Part shown: in pieces, positions 6,443 through 14,128 of the stretch
Layout: every line of letters starts with the position of its first letter
How positions within the stretch are numbered: position 1 is the first letter of the stretch
Assembly: GCA_007127935.1 (NCBI GenBank)
Contig: SKYL01000317.1
Span: forward strand, 1-19,185
Source of the DNA: Halorhodospira sp.
GTDB taxonomy: Bacteria > Pseudomonadota > Gammaproteobacteria > Nitrococcales > Halorhodospiraceae
Reading direction: 5' to 3'
DNA length: 19,185 nt
The notes under the pieces: generated by a model
Seen by the model: only the letters and a program-made list of their open reading frames with translations
Database searches by the model: none
What the model was told of the DNA's origin: nothing
Made by a program: the position numbers and the translations under genes

Positions 6443-8065
6443 ATGATCACGGACCGCCTCTACAACCTACGTATATGGGTTCGCCTGCTGTTCTCCATCT
6501 GGCTGATGCTGGTGATCGCCTGGAGCGGCACCATCGGCTGGTCGGTCTACCAGCAGCGGGCGGTGGCCGTGGAGCAGGCCGCCGATTTCACCGCCACCAT
6601 GAACGAGATGACCATGGCGGGCCTGACCGCCATGATGATCACCGGCACCATGCAGCACCGCCGGGAGTTTCTCGATCAGATCCAGGAATTGGGCAATGTG
6701 CGGGATGTGCGGGTCTTGCGGGGGCCGGCCACCGAGCAGATCTACGGCCCGGGCCATGAGGACGAGCAGCCGCGGGATGACATCGAGCGGGGGGTCCTCG
6801 AAACCGGCGAGCCGTACGTTCGGGTGACCGATGGTGGCGGGGAGTTGCGGGCCGTTATCCCCAACTTCAACGAGCGCGACTACCTGGGCAAGAACTGCGT
6901 GATGTGCCACGGCGAACCCCTGGAGGGCGAGGTGTTGGGGGCGGTGGCGATGCGCATCTCGCTGGAGGACGTCAACCAAGCGGTGATGGGGTTCGGCATG
7001 ACGGTCTTCGGCATCGCGGTGCTGATCAGCGGGCCGCTTTTGTTCGCCGTCTATCTGTTCATCCGCACCTTTGTGACCGCGCCTCTGCGGGGCGTGACCG
7101 CCAGTCTGGAGGAGATCGCCGGCGGCGGCGGCGACCTAACCCGGCGGCTGCCGGTTCGGGGACATGATGAAGTGGGCCAGTTGTCCACCGCCTTCAATCA
7201 GACCATGGAGACCTTCCACGACCTGATCCGCCGCGTGGTGACCTCGGCCGAGCGGATTCTTGGTGCCGCCGAGCGGGTCTCCCAGGTCACCGACCAGACC
7301 GACCAGCGAATCCGGCATCAGCGGGAGCAGATCGAGCAGGTGGCGGCGGCCATGAACGAGATGACCGCGACCGCCCAGGATGTGGCCCGCAACGCGCAAC
7401 ACGCCGCCGACGCCAGCCGGGCCGGTGAAGCGGCGGCCGGGCAGGGCCGGGAGGTGGTTCACGCCACGGTGAACGGGATCGAACAACTGGCCGCGGACGT
7501 GCGCCGGGCGGCGGAGGCGATCCGCAAGCTGGTGGACGACAGCGAGCGCATCGGCACCGTCATCGATCTGATCCGGGAGATCACCGAGCAGACCAATCTG
7601 CTGTCGCTCAATGCCGCCATCGAAGCGGCCCGGGCCGGGGATCAGGGGCGCGGCTTCGCGGTGGTGGCCGATGAGGTGCGCAAGCTGGCCACCCGCACCC
7701 ACCAGTCCACCGAGCAGATCCAGGAGATGATCGGCCAGATCCAGCGCGAGACCACCGGCGCCGAGGGGGCCATGGAGCAGGGGTATACCCAGGCCCAGAA
7801 GACGGTGGAGATGGCCTCGGACACCGGCCGGGCGCTGGGCGACATCGAACAGGCGGTGGACCGGATCAACCAGGTGGCCACCGAGATCGCCAGTGCCGCC
7901 GAGGAGCAGAGCCAAGTGGCCAACGAGATCAACCAGGGCGTCACCGCCATCAACGACATCTCCACCGAGACGGCCCGCGCCAGTCAGCAGACCAAGGAGG
8001 CGGGTGACGAGTTGGAGCAGTTGGCGCGGGAGATGAAGCGTTTGGTGGAGCAGTTCAAGGTATGA
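6443..8065 (+). CDS. Methyl-accepting chemotaxis protein with a periplasmic CXXCH heme-c sensor
   Basis: This is a 540-residue chemoreceptor. Transmembrane helix 1 spans about 12-34, a periplasmic sensor 35-178, and helix 2 about 181-208. HAMP follows (209-265, with DLTRRLPVRGHDEVGQL), then a long coiled-coil signalling domain. The tip is well conserved: EITEQTNLLSLNAAIEAARA followed by GRGFAVVADEVRKLA, the site that engages CheA and CheW. The sensor contains N-C-V-M-C-H (Cys152, Cys155, His156; bases 6896-6910), a c-type heme attachment motif. It is preceded by LRAVIPNFNERDYLGK and followed by GEVLGAVAMRISL, a layout I recall from other proteobacterial MCPs. Covalent heme suggests redox or gas sensing, which is inference. 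There is no C-terminal CheR-tethering pentapeptide. It lies 2 bp after ffh and overlaps the cyclase gene by 4 bp. Confidence 0.93.
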   Translation: MITDRLYNLRIWVRLLFSIWLMLVIAWSGTIGWSVYQQRAVAVEQAADFTATMNEMTMAGLTAMMITGTMQHRREFLDQIQELGNVRDVRVLRGPATEQIYGPGHEDEQPRDDIERGVLETGEPYVRVTDGGGELRAVIPNFNERDYLGKNCVMCHGEPLEGEVLGAVAMRISLEDVNQAVMGFGMTVFGIAVLISGPLLFAVYLFIRTFVTAPLRGVTASLEEIAGGGGDLTRRLPVRGHDEVGQLSTAFNQTMETFHDLIRRVVTSAERILGAAERVSQVTDQTDQRIRHQREQIEQVAAAMNEMTATAQDVARNAQHAADASRAGEAAAGQGREVVHATVNGIEQLAADVRRAAEAIRKLVDDSERIGTVIDLIREITEQTNLLSLNAAIEAARAGDQGRGFAVVADEVRKLATRTHQSTEQIQEMIGQIQRETTGAEGAMEQGYTQAQKTVEMASDTGRALGDIEQAVDRINQVATEIASAAEEQSQVANEINQGVTAINDISTETARASQQTKEAGDELEQLAREMKRLVEQFKV

Positions 8066-9270
8066 ACCGCCGGGGCCGGCATCTCGGTTCGTGGAGCGGG
8101 TGGATGGAGGCCGTGATCGGCCGGGTCCGCCCCCTCTTCGAGGCGATCCGCCCGGATACCTTGCCCTTGTTGCTGCGCCCCGGCTGCCACCCGGTGTTGC
8201 TGGACCAGCAGCGGACCCGCCAGATCATCTTCCGCGTGCGGATGGTGGCCCTGACCTTCGGGCTGTTGACCCCACTGTGGATTGTGGTCGATCTCATTGC
8301 CCTCCCGTCGTCTTTAGGCTGGCAGCTGGCTCTGACCCGGATCATGGCCAGTGCCGCCTTCCTGGCCCTGGCCTTCGGTTATCCGCGTCAGGAGGGTGCC
8401 GGTTGGGCATGGGGCGCTCTGGCGGTGATGTTCGCCATCCCCACCATTTTTTTCCTCTACTCCCACCCCCTGCTGGCCGCCCATGAGTTGAGCGGGTTGG
8501 CCGGGATCGTGGCGGCCAGCTACGCCTTTCTGCCTTTCGTCATGCTCGCCGGCCTGGGGCTCTTCCCCTTGACCGCAGTGGAGACGGTCCTCTTCGCGTT
8601 CCCGGTCTTGCTGGCTAACGCGGTGATGGCTCTCCTACAATTCGACACCTTGCAGTGGGCGACCCACCTCGGTTCGTTTTGGCTGCTGCTTCTGATCACG
8701 GTGGTGGCCGCGTTCTGCGGCATCAGCCAGTTACACCTGATGAGCGCCCTGGTGGAGCGCTCCTCCCACGATCCGTTGACCGGCTGCGTCAACCGCGGCA
8801 GCGGCAAGGAGTTGTTGGACCGGCAGTTGGCGCTGGCCGCGCGCCAGGAGCGCCCGCTGACTGTCGCCTTCATGGATCTGGACCGTTTCAAGGCGATCAA
8901 CGACCGGTACGGCCACGAGATGGGGGATCTGGTGCTGAAGCAGGCGGTGGAGCATATTCGCCGGACACTGCGCGGCACCGATCTTTTGGTCCGTTGGGGG
9001 GGGGAGGAGTTTGTCGCCATCTTCCCGGACACCGCCCGCGGCGGGGCCGGCGAGGCCTTGGGGCGGGTCATGGTGGTCAACGGCCTCGGCCGGCGCCCGG
9101 ACGGGAGTGCGTTGACCGTGAGTATCGGCCTCGCCGAATCGGGCGAGGTGGACGGTGACGGCGTGGCTCTGGTGGAATTGGCGGACCGGCGGATGTACAT
9201 GGCCAAGCGGGGAGGCGGGGACCGCGTCGTCGCCGATGGAGATCGGGCGGTCTCCCAGGAGGCCGCCTAG
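8062..9270 (+). CDS. Membrane-bound diguanylate cyclase (GGDEF domain)
   Basis: This 402-residue protein has an N-terminal membrane region of about six helices (roughly 58-230) with no recognised sensor motif, then a C-terminal GGDEF domain (about 235-385). Catalytic features are intact: DPLTGCVNRG, MDLDRFKAINDRYGHEMGD with metal- and substrate-binding Asp/Asn, and GGEEF at residues 313-317. Arg304-Asp307 form an RxxD inhibitory site exactly five residues before GGEEF. It should make cyclic di-GMP from two GTP at the inner membrane and be product-inhibited. Its ATG overlaps the MCP stop by 4 bp (ATGA), so translation is coupled and the two may serve one signal. A run of nine G (8996-9004) lies inside the GGEEF codons. 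No EAL domain is present. Confidence 0.93.
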   Translation: MNRRGRHLGSWSGWMEAVIGRVRPLFEAIRPDTLPLLLRPGCHPVLLDQQRTRQIIFRVRMVALTFGLLTPLWIVVDLIALPSSLGWQLALTRIMASAAFLALAFGYPRQEGAGWAWGALAVMFAIPTIFFLYSHPLLAAHELSGLAGIVAASYAFLPFVMLAGLGLFPLTAVETVLFAFPVLLANAVMALLQFDTLQWATHLGSFWLLLLITVVAAFCGISQLHLMSALVERSSHDPLTGCVNRGSGKELLDRQLALAARQERPLTVAFMDLDRFKAINDRYGHEMGDLVLKQAVEHIRRTLRGTDLLVRWGGEEFVAIFPDTARGGAGEALGRVMVVNGLGRRPDGSALTVSIGLAESGEVDGDGVALVELADRRMYMAKRGGGDRVVADGDRAVSQEAA

Positions 9271-9286
9271 GGAAAGGCAGAACAAA

Positions 9287-9376
9287 CCGTCATTGCGAGG
9301 AGCGGAGCGACGAAGCAAACTCCATGGGTTGGCGTCCAAGTGGGGGAGATTGCTTCGCTGCGCTCGCAATGACGGG
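9287..9376. repeat. Palindromic intergenic repeat, copy 1
   Basis: The left arm starts CCGTCATTGCGAGGAGCGG and continues through GCGACGAAGCAA. The right arm is its imperfect inverse, ending TTGCTTCGCTGCGCTCGCAA then TGACGGG. About 25 non-conserved bases lie between. The same left arm recurs at 17391. The TCATTGCGAGGAGCG...GACGAAGCAATCT pattern is one I recall as a widespread palindromic intergenic repeat in many bacterial genomes. It has no coding capacity and would fold into a long hairpin on either strand. It separates the cyclase gene from the small secreted-protein gene. Confidence 0.85.
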
Positions 9377-9417
9377 GCTGCGATTGCAATGGCAAAGTAA
9401 TACGGGGAGAAGGTTCT

Positions 9418-9885
9418 ATGTGGCGACAGGTCGTGATGGGAGCCGTGTTGGCGGTGACCTTCATCGCTTCCGCCCCGGCGGTGGCCGGCAGCGGACAGCA
9501 CGACAAGTGGGTGGCGGAGACCTTGCCGGAGGCGTACCGGGCGATTCGGGCCTGTCTGGCGGAGAACGCCAACAGCGGGGCGCTGCGGGTGACATGGTTG
9601 ACCCCGGCCCAGGAAGAGGTTTGGGCGGTGCTGGTGGCCGCCGATGGTGGCGGTTTGGAGATCGAGTCCAGCGTATGGGCGGGCGCCGGGGATGGCAGTA
9701 ACGTAACCTTGGTGGACGATAACGGCGACGGCGTCGTCAACGCCGCCGGCTGGACCGGTCAACCTTTGCAGCGTGGCCCCGCCGTGGAAGAGAGCGAGGC
9801 GGCCCAGATGACGTTCCACACGGTGGTCTACATCGCCACCGAGCAGAACCGGTGCGTCGCGGAGAGGATGGGGTTGGGGGGATAG
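9418..9885 (+). CDS. Small secreted protein of unknown function
   Basis: I do not recognise a family. The 155-residue protein has a clear Sec signal peptide: the N-terminal MWRQVVMGAVLAVTFIASAP ends at A-V-A, with likely cleavage after residue 23. The mature part of about 132 residues has two cysteines (46 and 146) that could form a disulfide. An acidic loop D-D-N-G-D-G (100-105) resembles an EF-hand or dockerin-type calcium loop (DxNxDG). The start is supported by GGGGAGAAGG upstream of the ATG. It stands alone: a palindromic repeat lies immediately upstream and a convergent tRNA-Pro begins 14 bp downstream. TAATAC at 9400-9405 is a weak -10 candidate. Periplasmic location is predicted; function is open. 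Confidence 0.72.
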   Translation: MWRQVVMGAVLAVTFIASAPAVAGSGQHDKWVAETLPEAYRAIRACLAENANSGALRVTWLTPAQEEVWAVLVAADGGGLEIESSVWAGAGDGSNVTLVDDNGDGVVNAAGWTGQPLQRGPAVEESEAAQMTFHTVVYIATEQNRCVAERMGLGG

Positions 9886-9899
9886 AGGGAAAGAAAATA

Positions 9900-9976
9900 T
9901 GGTCGGGGCGGCAGGATTCGAACCTGCGACCCCCTGCACCCCATGCAGGTGCGCTACCAGGCTGCGCCACGCCCCG
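9900..9976 (-). tRNA. tRNA-Pro (anticodon GGG)
   Basis: On the minus strand a 77-nt cloverleaf is complete. The acceptor is CGGGGCG pairing with CGCCCCG, the discriminator is A, and the CCA end is encoded (9900-9902). The D arm contains GCGCAGCCTGGTAGCGC. The anticodon stem is CCTGC/GCAGG around the seven-base loop ATGGGGT, so the anticodon is GGG, reading CCC. The T arm contains GGTTCGAATCC. It lies about 60 bp downstream of the MerR-type gene on the same strand, an order I recall from other Gammaproteobacteria. The first acceptor base is C, as expected for bacterial tRNA-Pro. Confidence 0.97.
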
Positions 9977-10035
9977 ACAAAGCGGCGTCAGGATAGCCGA
10001 ATTGAACGAAGAGTTCCAGGGGGTGCCGAGGCGTC

Positions 10036-10410
10036 CTACCGTTTCAGGATGTGGAGCACCGATTCCAGTTCGATACGGATCTGGCGCACCAGATCCGGCG
10101 TCAGGGCGGTCTCATCGGGTACCGTTTCGCCGCCGCCGTTGCCGCCGGAAAGCTTTTGGCGCGCGCCGCCGATGGTGAACCCCTCGTCGTAGAGGAGGGC
10201 GCGGATGCGCCGGATCAGGAGCACGTCGTGGTGCTGGTAGTAGCGGCGGTTGCCGCGCCGCTTTACTGGATTGAGTTGCGGGAACTCCTGTTCCCAGTAG
10301 CGCAGCACATGCGGTTTGACACCGCAAAGCTCACTCACCTCGCCGATGGTGAAGTACCGCTTGGCGGGGATCGGCGGAAGTCCGTCGTCACTACTCCGGT
10401 TCGCCGGCAT
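10036..10410 (-). CDS. MerR-family transcriptional regulator
   Basis: This is a protein of about 124 residues with a MerR winged-helix DNA-binding domain: KRYFTIGEVSELCGVKPHVL, then RYWEQEFPQLNPVKRRGNRRYY, followed by HHDVLLIRRIRALLYDEGFTI. A dimerisation coiled coil follows at the C-terminus. It has no obvious C-terminal ligand domain or metal-binding cysteines, so it belongs to the short 'MerR-like' group found next to ihfA. I choose the ATG at 10410, which has GAGGG just upstream and overlaps the ihfA stop by 20 bp; an in-frame GTG at 10422 is possible. Overlap with ihfA implies translational coupling. Target genes are not known from the sequence. Confidence 0.88.
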   Translation of the reverse strand: MPANRSSDDGLPPIPAKRYFTIGEVSELCGVKPHVLRYWEQEFPQLNPVKRRGNRRYYQHHDVLLIRRIRALLYDEGFTIGGARQKLSGGNGGGETVPDETALTPDLVRQIRIELESVLHILKR

Positions 10411-10690
10411 AGCCCTCGACACGACTCTTGAGCTTTTGGCCGGGGCGGAAGGTGACCACGCGCCGGGCGGTTATGGGGATCTCCTCGCCGGTCTTCGGGT
10501 TGCGGCCGGGCCGTTCGTTCTTGTCCCGAAGATCGAAGTTACCGAAGCTTGACAGCTTGACCGGCTCGCCGGCTTCCAGGCTGGCGCGGATCTCCTCGAA
10601 GAAGAGTTCCACCAACTCCTTGGCCTCGCGCTTGTTCAAGCCCACCTCGTCAAACAACCGCTCGGCCATGTCCGCCTTGGTCAGCGCCAT
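10391..10690 (-). CDS. ihfA: Integration host factor subunit alpha
   Basis: This 99-residue protein has the HU/IHF fold. The N-terminal helices are MALTKADMAERLFDEVGLNK and REAKELVELFFEEI. The beta-saddle region is KLSSFGNFDLRDKNERPGRN, and the arm PKTGEEIPI carries Pro65, the residue that intercalates to bend DNA. The ALTKADMAE start and the RNPKTGEEIPI arm favour the alpha over the beta subunit. With IhfB it bends DNA sharply and organises promoters, recombination sites and replication origins. It starts 6 bp after the pheT stop and overlaps the MerR-type gene, an order conserved in Gammaproteobacteria. Confidence 0.96.
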   Translation of the reverse strand: MALTKADMAERLFDEVGLNKREAKELVELFFEEIRASLEAGEPVKLSSFGNFDLRDKNERPGRNPKTGEEIPITARRVVTFRPGQKLKSRVEGYAGEPE

Positions 10691-10696
10691 AGGATT

Positions 10697-13075
10697 CTAC
10701 CCTCGTAAAATGGCCGCGAACGCGCCTTCCAGACGGCGCACCACGCGGCCCACCACATCATCCACGTCACGGTCCGTAAGAGTGCGTGAATAGTCCTGTA
10801 AAATCAAGCCCATGGCAATGCTTTTTCGCCCCTTCGGGACGCCTTTGCCGCGATAGACGTCGAAAACGCGGATTTCGACCACCTGATCGCCGGCCTCCTC
10901 CCGGGCCGCGGCGGTCAGCGCGCCGACGGAAACGGCTTCGTCCACCACCAGGGCCAAATCCCGGCGGATGGACGGGAAGCGGGAGAGCGGCGTGAAACGG
11001 GGCAGCCGGGCCGGGGCCAGCGCCTCCAGGGAGAGTTCGAAGAGGATCGTGGCGTCCGGCAGGTCGATCGCCTGGGCGTGGGCCGGGTGGAGCCGCCCCA
11101 GCCAGCCCATGGGCTCGCCGTCCCGAAGCACGCGGGCGCACTGGCCGGGGTGGAGGGCGGGGTGTTCACCGGACGCGAAGGTGAACGCGGCGGCATCACG
11201 GGTCTGCGCCAGCACGGCCTCCACGTCGGCTTTCACATCATAAAAATCGACCACCGGCGTGGCGGCGCCCCACTGCTCCGGCATTGCCGGACCCATGGCC
11301 AGACCGGCCACAACCATCGGCTGGGAGAGATCATCCAGCCCGCCGTGGAAGAGCCGACCGATCTCGAAGAGACGGACCCGCTCGTGCTGACGGTGGTGAT
11401 TGTGCCGCGCCGCCGCCGTCAGGCCGGGCCACAACGAGGTCCGCATCACCGCCATCTCCGAGGAGAGCGGGTTGGCGAGGGGCAGCGCGGGGGTGTCGGG
11501 GAGCAGCCGCCGCTGCCACTCCGGGTCGACGAAGGCGTAGGTGATGGCCTCGAAGTAGCCGCGCTCCACCAGCGTATGCGCCACGGCGTCGCGCTCCACA
11601 CGGGTCTCGGGGAGGCGCGGCAGGCCCATGGGGACCGCCATGCGGACCTCCGGGATCGCGTTATAGCCGACCAGGCGGGCCACCTCCTCGATCAGGTCCT
11701 CTTCCCGCTCGATATCGAAGCGCCAACCGGGCGGGTGGGTGAGCCAGCCGTCGTCCCGCGTCTCCGGGGCCATCCCCAGCGCGGCGAGGGCGCCTTCCAC
11801 CACGGCGTCATCGAGCCGCCAGCCGAGTACGGAGGCCAGCCGCTCCCGGCGCAGCCGCACCGGACGGCGCGCCGGCAGGTGATCGGCGGACGCCGTCTCC
11901 ACCAGCGGGCCGGGCTCGCCGCCGCACAGTTCCAGGATCAACGCGGTGGCCCGTTCGGCGGCGCGGGCCGGACCGTCGGGGTCGACCCCCCGCTCAAAGC
12001 GGTGGGAGGCGTCGGTGTGCAGCCCGTAACGGCGGGCGCGGCCGATGATCCGTTGCGGGGCGAAGAAGGCGCTCTCCAGGAAGAGATCCCGGGTGCCGGT
12101 ATCGACGGCGGTGTTCTCGCCGCCCATCACCCCGGCCATGGCAACGGGGCCGTTGGCGTCGGCGATGACCAGCACATCGTCGTCCAGCGCCACCTGCTGG
12201 CCGCCGAGCAGCGTCAACGGCTCGCCGGGGGCGGCCAAGCGGACGTGGACCGGGCCGCGCAGTTTGTCCAGATCGAAGGCGTGCAACGGCTGGCCGTACT
12301 CCAGCAGCACGTAGTTGGTGACGTCCACCACCGCCGAGACGCTGCGCAGCCCCGCCCGGCGCAGGCGCTCCCGCATCCAGGAGGGGGTGGGGGCGGCGGC
12401 GTTTACTCCACGAATGACGCGACCACAGTAGCGTGGGCACTCCGCCGGGGCGTCCAGGCGGACTTCGAGTTGTTCGTCGTGGACAGCGGGCACGGCCGGG
12501 ACTTCGGGCTCCGCCAGCGGTCCGCTCCCGGCTCCCGCCGCCACTTCCCGGGCGATGCCAAGCACGCTCAGGCAGTCGGCCCGGTTCGGGGTCAGGTCGA
12601 TCTCCAGGATCGTGTCGTCCAGCGCCAGGGCGTCCCGCAGGTCGGCGCCAACCGGTACGCCGGAGGAGAGGGGCAGCAGGCCGTCGCTTTCGTCGGAGAG
12701 CCCCAGTTCGGCGGCGGAGCAGAGCATCCCCGCCGAGGCGACGCCGCGGATCTCGGCGGCCTCCACCGCGTGCCCGCCGGGCAAGGTGGCGCCGGGACGG
12801 GCCAGCGGAGCCCGCAGGCCGGAGGCGGCGTTGGGGGCGCCGCAGACCACCTCCACGGTGGTCGAGCCGTCGTGGACCCGGCAGATCTGAAGGCGGTCGG
12901 CCTCGGGGTGGGGGCGGCAAGCCTCGATCTCGGCCACCACCACGCCGGTGAACGGTGGCGCCGCGGGCTCCACGCTGTCCACTTCCAGACCCGCCATGGT
13001 CAACCGCTCCGCCAACTCCCGTGCGGAGCCGGGCGGGTCGATCCACTCGCGTAGCCAGCGTTCACTGAGGCGCAT
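10697..13075 (-). CDS. pheT: Phenylalanyl-tRNA synthetase beta subunit
   Basis: This 792-residue protein is close to the E. coli length (795). Visible domains include an N-terminal region with an EMAP-II-like tRNA-binding fold (about 40-150; VVVAEIEACRPHPEADRLQI and CGAPNAASG), the B3/B4 editing region and B5. The catalytic-like core contains LIEEVARLVGYNAIPEV. A C-terminal FDX-ACB anticodon-binding domain begins near RFPSIRRDLALVVDEAV and ends with a typical QDYSRTLTDRDVDDVV segment. With PheS it forms the alpha2-beta2 enzyme that charges tRNA-Phe and clears mis-charged Tyr. It starts 3 bp after the pheS stop and ends 6 bp before ihfA. Confidence 0.97.
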   Translation of the reverse strand: MRLSERWLREWIDPPGSARELAERLTMAGLEVDSVEPAAPPFTGVVVAEIEACRPHPEADRLQICRVHDGSTTVEVVCGAPNAASGLRAPLARPGATLPGGHAVEAAEIRGVASAGMLCSAAELGLSDESDGLLPLSSGVPVGADLRDALALDDTILEIDLTPNRADCLSVLGIAREVAAGAGSGPLAEPEVPAVPAVHDEQLEVRLDAPAECPRYCGRVIRGVNAAAPTPSWMRERLRRAGLRSVSAVVDVTNYVLLEYGQPLHAFDLDKLRGPVHVRLAAPGEPLTLLGGQQVALDDDVLVIADANGPVAMAGVMGGENTAVDTGTRDLFLESAFFAPQRIIGRARRYGLHTDASHRFERGVDPDGPARAAERATALILELCGGEPGPLVETASADHLPARRPVRLRRERLASVLGWRLDDAVVEGALAALGMAPETRDDGWLTHPPGWRFDIEREEDLIEEVARLVGYNAIPEVRMAVPMGLPRLPETRVERDAVAHTLVERGYFEAITYAFVDPEWQRRLLPDTPALPLANPLSSEMAVMRTSLWPGLTAAARHNHHRQHERVRLFEIGRLFHGGLDDLSQPMVVAGLAMGPAMPEQWGAATPVVDFYDVKADVEAVLAQTRDAAAFTFASGEHPALHPGQCARVLRDGEPMGWLGRLHPAHAQAIDLPDATILFELSLEALAPARLPRFTPLSRFPSIRRDLALVVDEAVSVGALTAAAREEAGDQVVEIRVFDVYRGKGVPKGRKSIAMGLILQDYSRTLTDRDVDDVVGRVVRRLEGAFAAILRG

Positions 13076-13078
13076 GGG

Positions 13079-14110
13079 TCACCGGAACTGTCGAAGAAAA
13101 CGCAGATCGTTCTCGAAGAAGAGGCGCAGGTCGTCCACCCCATAGCGGAGCATCGCCAGCCGCTCCACGCCCATGCCGAAGGCGTAGCCGGTCCACTGCT
13201 CCGGATCGACGCCGGCGTGTTCGAAGACGGCGGGGTGGACCATGCCGCAGCCGAGGACCTCCAGCCAGCCGCTCTGTTTGCAGACGCGGCAGCCGTCGCC
13301 CACACAGATGACGCACTCCACGTCCACCTCCGCCGACGGTTCGGTGAACGGGAAGTACGAGGGGCGGAAGCGCACCGCCAGCGGCTTCTCAAAGAACGCC
13401 TCCAGGAAGTCGTGGAGAATCCCCTTCAACGCCGCGAAGCTGACCTCACGCTCCACCAGCAGCCCTTCCACCTGGTGGAACATCGGTGTGTGGGTCACAT
13501 CGGAGTCGCAGCGGTAGACGCGGCCGGGGGCGATGACCCGCACCGGCACGCCGTCGCGCTCCATGACGCGGATCTGCACCGGCGAGGTGTGGGTGCGCAG
13601 CAGCCGGGTGGCGTCGAAGTAAAAGGTGTCGTGCATGGCCCGGGCCGGGTGGTGGGCCGGGATGTTCAACGCCTCGAAATTGTGCCGGTCGTCCTCCACC
13701 TCGGGGCCGTCGGCCACGGTGAAGCCGGCGCCGGCGAAGAGCGCCTCAATGCGCCGCAGGGTCTTCGAGACCGGGTGGTAGCCGCCGCGTTCCTGGCCGC
13801 GGCCGGGGAGGGTGACGTCGATCCGTTCACCCGCCAGCCGCCGTTCCAGACCGGCCCGCTCCAAGGCCTCCCTGCGCGCGGCGATCCGGTGGGTGACCTC
13901 TTCCTTGGCGCGGTTGATGGAGGCACCGGCGGCGGGTCGCTCTTCGGCGGGAAGACGGCCAAGCCCCTTGAGCAGGGCCGTCAGCTTGCCCTTCTTGCCG
14001 AGGTAGGCGACGCGGACCTCATCCAGGGCGGCAAGATCGACGGCCGCCGCTACGGCGTCCTCGGCCTCCCGGGAGAGGGCGGCCAATTCCGCCTGGTGGT
14101 CCGCAGCCAT
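13079..14110 (-). CDS. pheS: Phenylalanyl-tRNA synthetase alpha subunit
   Basis: This is a 343-residue class II synthetase subunit. It has an N-terminal coiled coil (about 1-85), then a catalytic domain with motif 2 around FHQVEGLLVEREVSFAALKG and motif 3 FGMGVERLAMLRYGVDDLR near the C-terminus. Before LEVLGCGMVHP it carries C-V-I-C...C-R-V-C, a four-cysteine knuckle found in many bacterial PheS but lacking in the E. coli enzyme. This largely explains the extra length. The product activates phenylalanine and transfers it to tRNA-Phe together with PheT. Only 18 bp separate it from rplT, so no pheM-type attenuator fits between them, unlike in E. coli. Confidence 0.97.
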   Translation of the reverse strand: MAADHQAELAALSREAEDAVAAAVDLAALDEVRVAYLGKKGKLTALLKGLGRLPAEERPAAGASINRAKEEVTHRIAARREALERAGLERRLAGERIDVTLPGRGQERGGYHPVSKTLRRIEALFAGAGFTVADGPEVEDDRHNFEALNIPAHHPARAMHDTFYFDATRLLRTHTSPVQIRVMERDGVPVRVIAPGRVYRCDSDVTHTPMFHQVEGLLVEREVSFAALKGILHDFLEAFFEKPLAVRFRPSYFPFTEPSAEVDVECVICVGDGCRVCKQSGWLEVLGCGMVHPAVFEHAGVDPEQWTGYAFGMGVERLAMLRYGVDDLRLFFENDLRFLRQFR

Positions 14111-14128
14111 TCCGTCAGCCGGCCGGCA

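Noticed and set aside
8731..9939. A minus-strand open frame of about 402 codons spanning the cyclase, copy 1 of the repeat, the small secreted protein and the tRNA edge
   Set aside because: It crosses a palindromic repeat and part of a tRNA gene and is antisense to two better-supported genes.
9900..9976. tRNA-Pro as an attachment site for an integrated element
   Set aside because: No integrase gene and no second copy of the tRNA 3' end is visible in the window.
11078..13054. A plus-strand open frame of about 658 codons antisense to pheT
   Set aside because: It mirrors the pheT codons in high-GC DNA, is rich in Arg/Gly/His/Gln with no domain pattern, and pheT is certain. Similar antisense frames at 876-1853, 13217-14506 and 14872-16236 were dropped for the same reason.
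13260..13330. Four-cysteine knuckle in PheS
   Set aside because: Looks striking against E. coli PheS but, as I recall, is common in other bacterial PheS proteins, including Pseudomonas and Bacillus types.
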